From assembly GCF_014646115.1 (NCBI RefSeq), contig NZ_BMMV01000013.1, forward strand, positions 158,659 to 222,658: a DNA stretch of 64,000 nucleotides, written 5' to 3'. The position numbers and the translations under genes are program-made. Positions 42,052 to 50,516 of the stretch are shown here, piece by piece (position 1 is the first letter of the stretch; every line of letters begins with the position of its first letter). The stretch is from Streptomyces camponoticapitis (GTDB lineage Bacteria > Actinomycetota > Actinomycetes > Streptomycetales > Streptomycetaceae). The notes under the pieces are model-generated. The model did no database searches, was not told the DNA's origin, and saw nothing but the letters and a program-made list of their open reading frames with translations.

Positions 42052-43359
42052 ATGAGCACAGACACGGACCCGCGGCTGGGACTGAACAGGGCCGTCGAGT
42101 CCCGGCCCGCCCAGGTGGTCGAAGCCGCCGGTGAGCGGGAAGTGGTCGCCGCGGTCGGGCTGGCCGCCCGGCGGAAGCGGGCCGTCGGGGTCATGGCCAC
42201 CGGTCATGGGCCGAGCCTGAGCGCCGACGGCGCCGTACTCGTCAACACCCGGCGGATGGACGGCGTACGCGTCGACCCCGCCCGTGGGACGGCGTGGATC
42301 GAGGCCGGCGCGCGCTGGCGGCATGTACTGGCGCGTACCACCCCGCACGGACTCGCCCCGCTGAACGGCTCCAGCCCCGACGTGGGCGCCGTCGGCTATC
42401 TGGTCGGCGGCGGGGCCGGGCTGCTGGGGCGGCGCTACGGATTCGCCGCCGATCACGTACGGCGGCTGCGCCTCGTCACCGCCGACGGCCGGCTCCGGGA
42501 GGTGACCGCCGATGCGGAACCCGACCTCTTCTGGGCCGTGCGCGGCGGCAAGGACAACTTCGGCCTGGTCGTCGGTATGGAGGTCGACCTGTTCCCGGTC
42601 GCGCGGCTGTACGGCGGCGGGCTCTACTTCCCGGGTGAGGCGTCCGCCGAGGTGCTGCACGCCTACGCCGACTGGGTCCGCTCCGTGCCGGAGACCATGG
42701 CCTCCTCGGTGCTGCTGGTCCGGAACCCCGACCTGCCCGACGTCCCCGAGCCCCTGCGCGGGCGGTTCGTCACCCACCTCCGTATCGCCCACAGCGGCGA
42801 CCCGGCGGAGGGCGAGCGACTGGTGCGACCGCTGCGGGGGCTCGGGCCGGTCCTGCTCGACACCGTGCGGAAGATGCCGTACGCCGACGTCGGCACGATC
42901 CACCACGAGCCCACGTCCGCGCCGTACGTCGCCCACGACCGCGGTCTGCTGCTGGGGGAGCTGACCGGCGGCACGGTCGACGCTCTGGTGGCCCTGGCAG
43001 GACCGGACGCGGGCGGGACGTTCGTCACCGAGCTGCGGCACTTCGGCGGCGCCTACGCCCGCCCGCCGAAGGTCCCCAACTGTGTCGGCGGACGCGACGC
43101 GGCCTTCTCGCTCTTCACCGGTGCCGTCCCGGACCCCGAGACCCTGCGACGGCGCGACGGCCTGCTGACGGGGCTGCGCCCCTGGAGCACCGGCGGAATC
43201 ACCCTCAACTTCGCGGGCGTCGAGGACACCGCCCCGGACCGCGTGCGCGCCGCCTACACCCCGGCCGACTTCGACCGGCTGAGGACCCTCAAGTCCCGCC
43301 ACGACCCCGGCAACATGTTCCGGATCAACTTCAACATCCCGCCGAAGGAGGGGGCCTGA
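42052..43359 (+). CDS. FAD-binding (PCMH/BBE-type) oxidoreductase
   Basis: This 435-aa berberine-bridge-enzyme-like flavoprotein has an N-terminal FAD domain (about 20-190; VGVMATGHGPSLSADGAVLVNTRRMDGVRVDP, NGSSPDVGAVGYLVGGGAGLLGRRYGFAADHV) and a C-terminal BBE motif (HDPGNMFRINFNIPP). The His in the ATGHGP motif could be the covalent FAD site. The second covalent Cys of bicovalent members is absent. The next gene overlaps by TGATG. Substrate unknown. Confidence 0.88.
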   Translation: MSTDTDPRLGLNRAVESRPAQVVEAAGEREVVAAVGLAARRKRAVGVMATGHGPSLSADGAVLVNTRRMDGVRVDPARGTAWIEAGARWRHVLARTTPHGLAPLNGSSPDVGAVGYLVGGGAGLLGRRYGFAADHVRRLRLVTADGRLREVTADAEPDLFWAVRGGKDNFGLVVGMEVDLFPVARLYGGGLYFPGEASAEVLHAYADWVRSVPETMASSVLLVRNPDLPDVPEPLRGRFVTHLRIAHSGDPAEGERLVRPLRGLGPVLLDTVRKMPYADVGTIHHEPTSAPYVAHDRGLLLGELTGGTVDALVALAGPDAGGTFVTELRHFGGAYARPPKVPNCVGGRDAAFSLFTGAVPDPETLRRRDGLLTGLRPWSTGGITLNFAGVEDTAPDRVRAAYTPADFDRLRTLKSRHDPGNMFRINFNIPPKEGA

Positions 43360-43640
43360 TGACCTCGCAGGACGGATCCGACCTCACCCGGCTGGCCAAC
43401 GTCGGCCGCTCCGTGGCCGGCCACTTCGAAACCATCGGCATCACCAGGATCGCGCAACTGGTGGACCAGGACCCGGTCGAGCTGTACGAGCGGATGTCGG
43501 CCGCCGCGGGCCGCAGGCACGACCCGTGTCTGCTCGATACGGTGATGTCCGCGGTGGACCAGGCTGAGGGCCGCCCCGCCCGCCCGTGGTGGCACTACAC
43601 CCCCGAGCGCAGACGACTCCAGGCGCGACAGGAAGGCTGA
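43359..43640 (+). CDS. Helix-hairpin-helix (Cdd1/pathogenicity-locus-like) protein
   Basis: This 93-aa protein has an HhH-type segment (about 8-45; LTRLANVGRSVAGHFETIGITRIAQLVDQDPVELYERM) and ends with WWHYTPERRRLQARQ. It matches the small Cdd1-like family of unknown role, often described as mitomycin-resistance-like or pathogenicity-locus proteins. It is coupled to the FAD oxidase gene and lies 1 bp before the next gene, so the three form an operon. Confidence 0.75.
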   Translation: MTSQDGSDLTRLANVGRSVAGHFETIGITRIAQLVDQDPVELYERMSAAAGRRHDPCLLDTVMSAVDQAEGRPARPWWHYTPERRRLQARQEG

Positions 43641-43641
43641 G

Positions 43642-44094
43642 ATGGCGACGTGGAAGAGGTTCGAGAGCGAGGAACCGGAGTTCGCCTCGAAGGTCAGGGC
43701 CCGGTTCGAGGCTGCCGAGACCCACGTACTGGCGACGCTGCGGAAGGACGGCTCACCCCGGGTGAGCGGCAGCGAGGTCGCCTTCCTTGGGCCGGATCTG
43801 TCGTTCGGGTCGATGCCGGACGCGGTCAAGGCACGTGATCTGCGACGCGACGGCCGGTGCGCGATTCACGCGCACCCGAGCGCCGACGGCGACGCCAAGG
43901 TCACCGGGGTCGCGACCGAGGTGACCGACCCGGAGGAGAAGCGCCGTTACACCACCGGGTCGGAGCCGCCGGGGGACTTTCACGCGTTCCGTCTGGATCT
44001 CGCGGAGGTCGTGCTCACCGGGGTCGAGGGCGACGAACTCGTCATCCGGCTCTGGCGCCCCGGCCGGCCTCTGGAGACCGTCCGGCGCAAGTGA
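43642..44094 (+). CDS. Pyridoxamine 5'-phosphate oxidase-like flavin/F420 split-barrel protein
   Basis: This 150-aa protein has the FMN-binding split-barrel fold: RFEAAETHVLATLRKDGSPRVSGSEVAFLGPDLSFGSMPDAVKARDLRRDGRCAIHAHP. The sequence is typical of the actinobacterial PPOX/FDOR group, which uses FMN, F420 or heme; the cofactor cannot be settled. It is the last gene of the oxidoreductase operon. Confidence 0.88.
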   Translation: MATWKRFESEEPEFASKVRARFEAAETHVLATLRKDGSPRVSGSEVAFLGPDLSFGSMPDAVKARDLRRDGRCAIHAHPSADGDAKVTGVATEVTDPEEKRRYTTGSEPPGDFHAFRLDLAEVVLTGVEGDELVIRLWRPGRPLETVRRK

Positions 44095-44134
44095 ACACCC
44101 GCTGAAACGTGTGGGTTCGAGCTCGACGGCGCGG

Positions 44135-45094
44135 TCATCCGCCGGTGTTCGGGACAGGCGCGGCGAGGGTGTCGAAGAGGAGTTTCTTGAAGCCGGACTC
44201 GTTTACGCGCCGTACGAGGGTCATGTTGGGCGCGGGCGCCGAGAGCCGGCGGTCGATGATCATCTGCCCGCGTGTCTCGTCGCCGACGGCGATCTCGACG
44301 TACGCCTCCTCCAACTCGGTGACCAGTTCCGGATTGAGCGCGACCGCCATCGCGACGGGGTCCGGAAGGTCGTAACCGGCGAGCCCGGTGACGTCGCGGG
44401 CCCACTCGGCGGCGGTCCGGTTGACGCGATGCGCGAAGAGGGCCATGGGGGTGCCGGCCCGCCCCAGGCGCTCCTGGTCGGCGGGGGTGATGACGGCGTC
44501 CTGGCGGGAGACGTCCCAGCCGATCCAGGTGACCTTGTCCGGTGTGGCGTACTGGGTGACCATCCGTGCGGCCTCCGGGTCCGCCCAGACGTTGTACTCG
44601 GCCGTGGGCGAGACGTTGCCCCGTACGTCGGTGGCGCCTGCCATGCAGTACACGTGCCGGTAGCGGCTGAACAGCCGCGGGTCGCGGAGCAGGGCGCCGG
44701 CGATGTTGGTGAGCGGTGCGAGGGTGACGAGCGTCAGCTCGCCGGGGTGATCCCTCGGATACGACAGGAGAGCGTCGATCGCGTGGGTCCTCTCGGGGGC
44801 CCGTGCCGGATCGGCGAGGCCGGTGTCGCCCATGCCGTCCTCGCCGTGCACACGCTGCGCGGTGGACAGCGCCCGCGTCATCGGGCGCTCGCAGCCCGGG
44901 TGGACGGGGATGTCGGCGCGGCCCGCGGTCTCCAGGGAGATGAGCGCGTTGCGGGTGCCGGTCGCGAGCGGCACGTTGCCCGCGACGGTGGTCACGGCGC
45001 GGACGTCGCCGAGCCCGCTCGCCGCGGCGAGGAGCAGCGCCACCGCGTCGTCGGATCCGGTGTCGGTGTCGACCACCAGGGGGAGAGCGGGCAT
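44135..45094 (-). CDS. Inosine-uridine-type nucleoside hydrolase
   Basis: This 319-aa enzyme cleaves the N-glycosidic bond of ribonucleosides. The calcium-binding aspartates are in VVDTDTGSDDAVALLLAA (residues about 7-24), with other family features TLVTLAPLTNIAGALL, AEYNVWADPEAARMV and NMTLVRRVNESGFKKLLFD. The ATG at 45094 follows GGAAGGA and begins the first strand. It is intracellular. The tetR-type gene just upstream on the same strand is separated by 90 bp. Confidence 0.9.
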   Translation of the reverse strand: MPALPLVVDTDTGSDDAVALLLAAASGLGDVRAVTTVAGNVPLATGTRNALISLETAGRADIPVHPGCERPMTRALSTAQRVHGEDGMGDTGLADPARAPERTHAIDALLSYPRDHPGELTLVTLAPLTNIAGALLRDPRLFSRYRHVYCMAGATDVRGNVSPTAEYNVWADPEAARMVTQYATPDKVTWIGWDVSRQDAVITPADQERLGRAGTPMALFAHRVNRTAAEWARDVTGLAGYDLPDPVAMAVALNPELVTELEEAYVEIAVGDETRGQMIIDRRLSAPAPNMTLVRRVNESGFKKLLFDTLAAPVPNTGG

Positions 45095-45183
45095 GGCCGT
45101 GATCCTTCCGCGCGGGAGGGTCCGGAGGCTCGCCGAGCGTCCGGGGGCAGGGGGCTTCCTGTCCGAGCGTGCCGGTCGAACGG

Positions 45184-45867
45184 TCAGCCCGCCGCTCCGG
45201 CCGCGCCTTCGGCCGCTGCCCCGGCCGCTGCCCCGGCCGCCGTCCCGGCCGCCGCTCCCTCCGCCGTCCCGGGCTCGGCCCACGGCCCGAAGGCGCGCCG
45301 CACGGCGAGCGCGAGCGCCGTGCGGCGGCGGTCGTGGTCGGACTCCGGGTCGTCCCTGCTCGCGGTGAACATCACGCTGGCCGGGGACCAGGTCATCGAC
45401 ATGGCCGTGACGACGGCGAGTACCTCCGGCGCCGGGATCGTCGGATCGACGAGGCCCGCCTCCTGCGCGTCGGTGATCGAGCGCAGCTTCTCGGTGTCGT
45501 GCCCCGGCATGAAGTGGTACAGGTCCCCGGTCGGGGTGCGCTCCAGACGGGCCCAGGTCGCCAGCCGGACGAGTTCGGGATGGGCGAGATGCGCGTCGTA
45601 GAGCCGGACCGCGTAACCGGGCAGATCGTCGCCGGTGACCGGGACCGTACCGACGATCATCTCCAGATGCTCCGCGAAGACGGCGTCGAACAGCTTGTCC
45701 TTGTTGCCGAAGTACGCGTACAGCTGGGCCTTGTTGACCTGCGCGGCGGCGGAGATCCGGTCCACGCGGGCGCCCGCGATGCCGTACGTGGCGAACTCCG
45801 CCGTCGCGGCGTCGAGCAGCCGCCGCCGGGACGCCTGCCCCGCGCTGGTGATCTGTCCCGTCTTCAT
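45184..45867 (-). CDS. TetR-family transcriptional regulator
   Basis: This 227-aa regulator has the TetR DNA-binding domain (about 12-60; SRRRLLDAATAEFATYGIAGARVDRISAAAQVNKAQLYAYFGNKDKLFDAVF) and a ligand domain up to about 200. The last 30 residues are a low-complexity Ala/Gly run (AAAGAAAG-type), encoded by a GC-rich repeat. Sites matching AAACNAACTNGTTTG lie in front of this gene and in front of the alcohol dehydrogenase gene, so it very probably represses both. Confidence 0.9.
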   Translation of the reverse strand: MKTGQITSAGQASRRRLLDAATAEFATYGIAGARVDRISAAAQVNKAQLYAYFGNKDKLFDAVFAEHLEMIVGTVPVTGDDLPGYAVRLYDAHLAHPELVRLATWARLERTPTGDLYHFMPGHDTEKLRSITDAQEAGLVDPTIPAPEVLAVVTAMSMTWSPASVMFTASRDDPESDHDRRRTALALAVRRAFGPWAEPGTAEGAAAGTAAGAAAGAAAEGAAGAAG

Positions 45868-45878
45868 GCCCTCAGGCT

Positions 45879-45892
45879 AAACCAACTGGTTT
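45879..45892. promoter_or_regulatory. TetR operator at its own promoter
   Basis: AAACCA-AC-TGGTTT is an inverted repeat 12 bp upstream of the tetR start. It has the same core as the two sites at 47065-47139. Confidence 0.65.
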
Positions 45893-45943
45893 GTCGCTTC
45901 ACGTGCCTCACCGTGCTCAGGCCGCTCACTCCGCCCAGTCCGC

Positions 45944-47007
45944 TCACTTGGCCGTTTCGTCGGCACCGCCGCCGTCGCCCGTCGTCATGTCCAGGACGAA
46001 GCGGTAGCGGACGTCGTTGCGCGCGAGCCGGTCCAGGGCCACGTTGACCTCGTCGGGGCGCATGATCTCCACATCGGCGACGATCCCGTGCTCGGCGCAG
46101 AAGTCGAGCATCTCCCGCGTCTCGACGGTCCCGCCGCTCCCCGCGCCCGCCAGGGTCTTCGCGCCCTGGATCAGGCTGAACGGGCTGACCGTGAAGTCCT
46201 CCGGGGGCACGCCCACGACGCACAGCGTGCCGTCCATCGCCAGCGCGGACAGATATGGCTCCAGCGAGTGCGCGGCGCCGACCGTGTCGAGTATGAGATC
46301 GAAGCGGCCTCGCTGCCCGGCCATCTGCTTCTCGTCCGTGGACAGGACCACCTCGTCCGCGCCGAGCGCGCGTGCCTCGTCCGCCTTGCCGGCCGTCCGC
46401 GTGAACTGGACGACCTCCGCGCCGAGATGATGGGCGATCTTCAGCGCGAGATGCCCGAGCCCGCCCATTCCGACGATGCCGACCCTGCGGCCGGGTCCCG
46501 CGCCCCACCGCTTCAGCGGTACGTACGTGGTGATGCCCGCGCACATCAGCGGCGCGACACCGGCCGGGTCGAGCCCCTCGGGCAGGTGGTAGGTGAACTT
46601 CTCGGGCAGGACGTACTCCGAGGGGTAGCCGCCGCGCGTCGGCATGCCGTCCTTCGGGTCGGTGTTGCCGTAGGTCAGCGTGGGGAACCGCAGGCACCAG
46701 TTCTCCCGGCCGCCGAGGCGCGGCGGGCCTGACCGCACGAGTCGATGATGTTGCCCACCGCCACCTTGTCGCCCACGGCGAACCGGGTCACGGCCTCGCC
46801 GACAGCGGTGATCTCGCCGACCATCTCGTGGCCGGGCACGACGGGGAAGGCGCTGCCGTGGTCGATCGCGGCGTTGTCGCTGGCGCAGACGCCGCAGTAC
46901 TCCACCCGAACGGCCACGTCGTCGCCGCGCAGGTCACGGCGGGTGAAGTCCCAGGGTTCCAGCGGTCCGCCCTGTCGGTGCGCGGCCCATCCGGTGACGT
47001 TCCTCAT
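45944..47007 (-). pseudogene. Zinc-type NAD(P)-dependent alcohol dehydrogenase, frameshifted
   Basis: Two overlapping frames together make one CAD-type (YahK/AdhC-like) alcohol dehydrogenase of about 350 residues. The first part (47007 to about 46730) has EYCGVCASDN (catalytic Zn Cys), VVPGHEMVGEI and VAVGNIIDSCG. The second (to 45944) has GGRENWCLRFPTLTYG, the cofactor motif GIVGMGGLGHLALKIA and a normal C-terminus. A one-base deletion at about 46725-46735 falls in the structural-zinc loop, where the expected CPPC would be; after repair the third Cys still reads Arg. It may be a recent pseudogene or a sequencing error. The TetR sites upstream are intact. Confidence 0.8.
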
Positions 47008-47064
47008 GGGGGTGGTTCCTTTCGTGCCGCCGCGAGCAGGGCGGCTCCCGAGCGGGCTCACGGA

Positions 47065-47139
47065 AAACTAACTAGTTTGTTGACTTGGAGGGAAACGTAC
47101 CCGCACGCGCGCTCGGTCGTCAAACAAACTAGTTTGTTT
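47065..47139. promoter_or_regulatory. Tandem TetR operators before the alcohol dehydrogenase
   Basis: AAACAAACTAGTTTGTTT (47122-47139) is a perfect 18-bp palindrome. A close copy, AAACTAACTAGTTTGTT, lies at 47065-47081. Their centres are 57 bp apart. Both share the core found in front of the tetR gene at 45879. Confidence 0.75.
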
Positions 47140-47157
47140 ATCCGTCGCGGGGCCCGC

Positions 47158-48570
47158 TCAGCGCAGGATCCCCGCCTGCTTCGCGTCCCTCAGCCATGAC
47201 GGGAACTCCGACAGGAGCCGGTCGTACAGCTCCGGATCGGAGACGCTCTCGATGTCGTCGACGGCGAAGAAGCCGACGTTGTCGACGCGGCGGCCCGCCA
47301 TGGTGTCGAAGCGTTGCAGCACGCCGTAGTTGGCCCGGCCGAGCCCCACGAACTGCCAGAAGATCGGCTCCTCGACGGCCGTGCGCAATTGCTGCTCGAT
47401 CTCGCTGTCGCGGTACACACCGCCGTCGGAGAAGAAGAGGACCAGCGTCGGCGCGGGCACGGGATTCCCGCGTACGTAAGCGCGCACCTCCGCGATGACC
47501 TTCTGTTCCTCGTTCTGGAAACCGACCGCCCGCATGTCGACCTGCCCGGCCACCAGCCCCTTGGGCGGCTTCTTGCGGCCGAAGAGGCTCATCTGCCCCA
47601 CCCGCACATGCAGATTCAGCCACTCGGGCAGCTCGCCGATCACCAGGTCGGGCAGCCGGGCGGGATTGGTGGCGAACGTCCACGCCTGCATCTCGCCGTC
47701 GTCGTCGAGCTGCGCCGCGACGGCCGCCATCCGCTCGGCGACGTTCTTCACCACGCCACGCGAGTAGAGGGTGGTCATCGATCCCGACGCGTCGAGGACG
47801 AGGATGACGCGCGCGACGACCCCGGAGACACCGTGCTTGTCCAGGCTGACGGCGACCTGTTCCTTGCGGAGCGAGAGGCGCTTGCGCATGTCGACGGGAA
47901 GCCGCTCCTCACCCTTGGTGAGCCGGGCGGCGGGCCGGCCACCCGCGGCTGCGGGCCGGGCGGGCGGCGGAGCCGCGGGAGCGGCCTGAGCCCGGCGCGG
48001 CGCCGGAGCCGGCGGCCGTACGGGCGTGGGAGGTCGTACGGGCGTGGGCTCCGGCTCGGCGTCGACCGTGATGCCGAAGTCCGTCGCCAGCCCCGCCAGC
48101 CCGCTCGCGTACCCCTGCCCGACCGCCCGGAACTTCCACCCGCCACCCCGCCGGTACAGCTCCCCGCTGACGTACGCCGTCTCCGAACCGGCCGCCATGT
48201 CGAAGCGGGCCAGCTCCCGGCCGGACGCGGCATCCAGCACCAGCAGCCGCAGACCGGGCACCTGCCCGAACGTGCCCCCGTCGGCGGACGCGCACAGCGC
48301 CACGCGGTCGATGCCCGGCTCCAGCCCGGCCAGATTCACCTCCACCGAGTCGGCGCCGGGCTGCTTGCCGAGATGGCGTACGGCGTTGGAGGCGTGCCGG
48401 GGCTGGTTGTAGAAGACGAAGTCGCCGTCGGAGCGGACCTGCCCGGCCGGGTCGAGCAGCAGCGCGGAGGCGTCCACGTCCGGGACGCCGGGCCCTGCCG
48501 ACCAGCTGAGGACGGCCCGGACAGCGGGGACCGTTATCGGAAGATTGGCACCTTTGCTCAGTGTCGTCAC
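47158..48570 (-). CDS. TerD domain fused to von Willebrand factor A domain
   Basis: This 470-aa protein has an N-terminal TerD-like domain (about 1-170; VDASALLLDPAGQVRSDGDFVFYNQP...WKFRAVGQGYASGLAGLATDFGITV), a Pro/Ala-rich linker (about 172-220) and a C-terminal vWA domain (about 235-460) with the MIDAS motif DASGSMTTLY. This is the TerF-like layout of tellurite/stress clusters. It would bind Ca2+ (TerD) and a divalent metal (vWA) and could be a scaffold for a surface- or phage-related stress complex. It is 7 kb from the stand-alone terD gene. Confidence 0.9.
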   Translation of the reverse strand: MTTLSKGANLPITVPAVRAVLSWSAGPGVPDVDASALLLDPAGQVRSDGDFVFYNQPRHASNAVRHLGKQPGADSVEVNLAGLEPGIDRVALCASADGGTFGQVPGLRLLVLDAASGRELARFDMAAGSETAYVSGELYRRGGGWKFRAVGQGYASGLAGLATDFGITVDAEPEPTPVRPPTPVRPPAPAPRRAQAAPAAPPPARPAAAGGRPAARLTKGEERLPVDMRKRLSLRKEQVAVSLDKHGVSGVVARVILVLDASGSMTTLYSRGVVKNVAERMAAVAAQLDDDGEMQAWTFATNPARLPDLVIGELPEWLNLHVRVGQMSLFGRKKPPKGLVAGQVDMRAVGFQNEEQKVIAEVRAYVRGNPVPAPTLVLFFSDGGVYRDSEIEQQLRTAVEEPIFWQFVGLGRANYGVLQRFDTMAGRRVDNVGFFAVDDIESVSDPELYDRLLSEFPSWLRDAKQAGILR

Positions 48571-48708
48571 GGCAGCCAGTGTGCCTGTCGACGCAGCGTA
48601 AGTCTGCGGTCTTCACGGAGTTCGCCGGCTCCTCGCGAGCCTGCCCCGCCGGGACCGCGAACCGCTCGTACATCCGTTCTCCACCGCGCTGCGGGCCGCC
48701 CGTCGCAG

Positions 48709-48714
48709 TACCCT
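48709..48714 (+). promoter_or_regulatory. -10 element of a leaderless transcript
   Basis: TACCCT is followed by six bases and the ATG of the UBP zinc-finger gene, with no ribosome binding site. Confidence 0.4.
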
Positions 48715-48720
48715 CGCGGT

Positions 48721-48987
48721 ATGGGTACATGTACAGATCTCGCCAACGCGAATGCTGACGTGGCGCCCCTCTCGCCCGCCGACGAGTGCGTCGACTGCGT
48801 CGCACTCGACCGCCGGGACTGGGTGCATCTGCGCCTCTGTCTCACCTGCGGTCATGTCGGTTGCTGCGACAGCTCGCCGCTCCGGCACGCTTCCGAGCAC
48901 TTCACGCAGACCGGTCACCCCGTCATGCGCTCCCTGGAGCCGGGCGAGGACTGGCGCTGGTGCTTCACCCATCAGCTGCTGGGCTGA
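48721..48987 (+). CDS. UBP-type zinc-finger protein
   Basis: This 88-aa protein is essentially a single ZnF-UBP domain. It has the Cys/His ladder CVDC (about 23-26), CLTCGHVGCC (about 40-49), HASEHF (about 56-61), and TGHPVM (about 63-68), then WRWCFTHQ. In eukaryotes the fold binds the free ubiquitin C-terminus; in bacteria its ligand is unknown. It converges with the histidine kinase gene and overlaps its end by 16 bp. The neighbouring kinase and flavoprotein suggest a shared redox-signalling role. Confidence 0.85.
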   Translation: MGTCTDLANANADVAPLSPADECVDCVALDRRDWVHLRLCLTCGHVGCCDSSPLRHASEHFTQTGHPVMRSLEPGEDWRWCFTHQLLG

Positions 48988-50516
48988 CCGTTCCCGGACC
49001 TCTGGCCGGGCGCCTCGGGCGCCTGGCCCGTCGACCCCTGCTCCGGGGCCCCCCGCCCGGACGACCCCTGCTCCGCCACCTGGCCGCTCGACTCCTGCTC
49101 GATCGGCAGGCAGACCTGGAAGCGGGTGTCCCCCGGGCGTGAGCTGACCCTGAGATCACCGTGGTGCTTGTTGACCACGATGCGGTACGAGATGTCCAGG
49201 CCCAGCCCCGTCCCCTCACCCACCTGCTTCGTCGTGAAGAACGGCTCGAAGATCCGTGGCCGCACCTCGTCCGAGATCCCCACCCCGTTGTCCGCGATCT
49301 CGACCAGCAGCCGCTCGTCCTCCCGCCACGTGGTCAGCGTCAGCGTGCCGCCGTCGGGCATCGCGTCCAGCGCGTTGACGATCAGATTCGTCCACACCTG
49401 GTTCAGCTCCGCCCCGTACGCCGGGATCGACGGCAGGCCCCGGTCGAACTCCCGGACCACCCGCACCGACTTGGGGATCTTCGCCTGGAGCATCGTCAGC
49501 GTGGCGTCGAGCAGGGCGTGCACATCGACGATCTGCAGCGGCGAGCGGTCGAGCTGCGAGTACTGCCGCGCCGCCCCGATCAGATCCGAGATCCGCTCCA
49601 CCGAATCGTCGATCTCGCCCATCATCAGCTCGGTGTCGATGGTGTACGTGATCCAGCGCACCGCCGCGTCGAGATGCTCCGAACCGACCGTCCTGGCCGC
49701 CCCCTCCAGCCACTCGACCCCGATGCCCGCGGCCACCAGCGACGGCGCCAGGTCCCACGCCCGCGCGACATCGTGCTCCTCCAGCCAGTCGCTGACGGTG
49801 TCCTCGGCGTCGGCGGCCTCCATCGCGGTCATGCTGACACCCGCCGCGGCCTTCGTCACGGCGTCGTCCTGGAGCCCCACCAGACGGTGCAGACCGGCCC
49901 CGTCGACGCGGCCGTCCGCGATCATGGCCAGCTTGTGCCGCATACCGGTGACCCGCTCGCGCAGCCCGGCCGTCGCGCGCAGCGCCGCCGCGGCGGGATT
50001 GTTCAGCTCATGGGTGAGACCGGCGGAGAGCGACGCCAGGGCCAGCAGCCGCTCCCGCTCGTTGACGATCGCGTTGGCCGCCCGTGTACCGAAGAACAGG
50101 CCCTCCAGCAGATGCAGCGCCATCGGGAACCAGGTGCGGACCGCCCACGCGAACTCGTCGGCCGGCAGGATGAAGAACTCGGCGTCGCTGACGGCCCGCA
50201 TGGTGTGCGGATAGGTCTGCTCGACCCGGTCGCCCAGATACGCGCGTGTGGCGCCGCTGTACACGCCCCGCTGGTCGGTCCTGTTGACCTCGACGTCGTC
50301 GCCGTGGAGGACGCGGTGGAGCGAGAGGGCCCCGCTGAGCAGGACGTAGAAGCAGGTGGCCGGCTCGCCCTCCCGGTAGACCACCTCACCGGCGTCGCGC
50401 CGCTCGACCCGGCCTCGGTCGGCCAGCCAGTCGAGCTGTTCGAGGCTGAGCGCCTCGAACAGGAAGAGCGTCCGCAGCTGGTCCGGTGTCAGCCGGTCCT
50501 CCGAGGATGTGGTCAC
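48972..50516 (-). CDS. Histidine kinase with cyclic-nucleotide-binding domain
   Basis: This 514-aa soluble kinase has a Crp-like cNMP-binding domain (about 10-135; LFEALSLEQLDWLADRGRVERRDAGEVVYREGEPATCFYVLLSGALSL), a HisKA-like helix with the phospho-acceptor His in SAGLTHELNNPAAAA (about residue 169), and a HATPase domain (about 370-480: NLIVNALDAM, IADNGVGI, GEGTGLGLDISY). The last 35 residues are a Gln/Gly/Ser-rich tail. Its start overlaps the end of the receiver-flavoprotein gene by four bases, so the two are coupled and are probably a cognate pair. Confidence 0.88.
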   Translation of the reverse strand: MTTSSEDRLTPDQLRTLFLFEALSLEQLDWLADRGRVERRDAGEVVYREGEPATCFYVLLSGALSLHRVLHGDDVEVNRTDQRGVYSGATRAYLGDRVEQTYPHTMRAVSDAEFFILPADEFAWAVRTWFPMALHLLEGLFFGTRAANAIVNERERLLALASLSAGLTHELNNPAAAALRATAGLRERVTGMRHKLAMIADGRVDGAGLHRLVGLQDDAVTKAAAGVSMTAMEAADAEDTVSDWLEEHDVARAWDLAPSLVAAGIGVEWLEGAARTVGSEHLDAAVRWITYTIDTELMMGEIDDSVERISDLIGAARQYSQLDRSPLQIVDVHALLDATLTMLQAKIPKSVRVVREFDRGLPSIPAYGAELNQVWTNLIVNALDAMPDGGTLTLTTWREDERLLVEIADNGVGISDEVRPRIFEPFFTTKQVGEGTGLGLDISYRIVVNKHHGDLRVSSRPGDTRFQVCLPIEQESSGQVAEQGSSGRGAPEQGSTGQAPEAPGQRSGNGQPSS

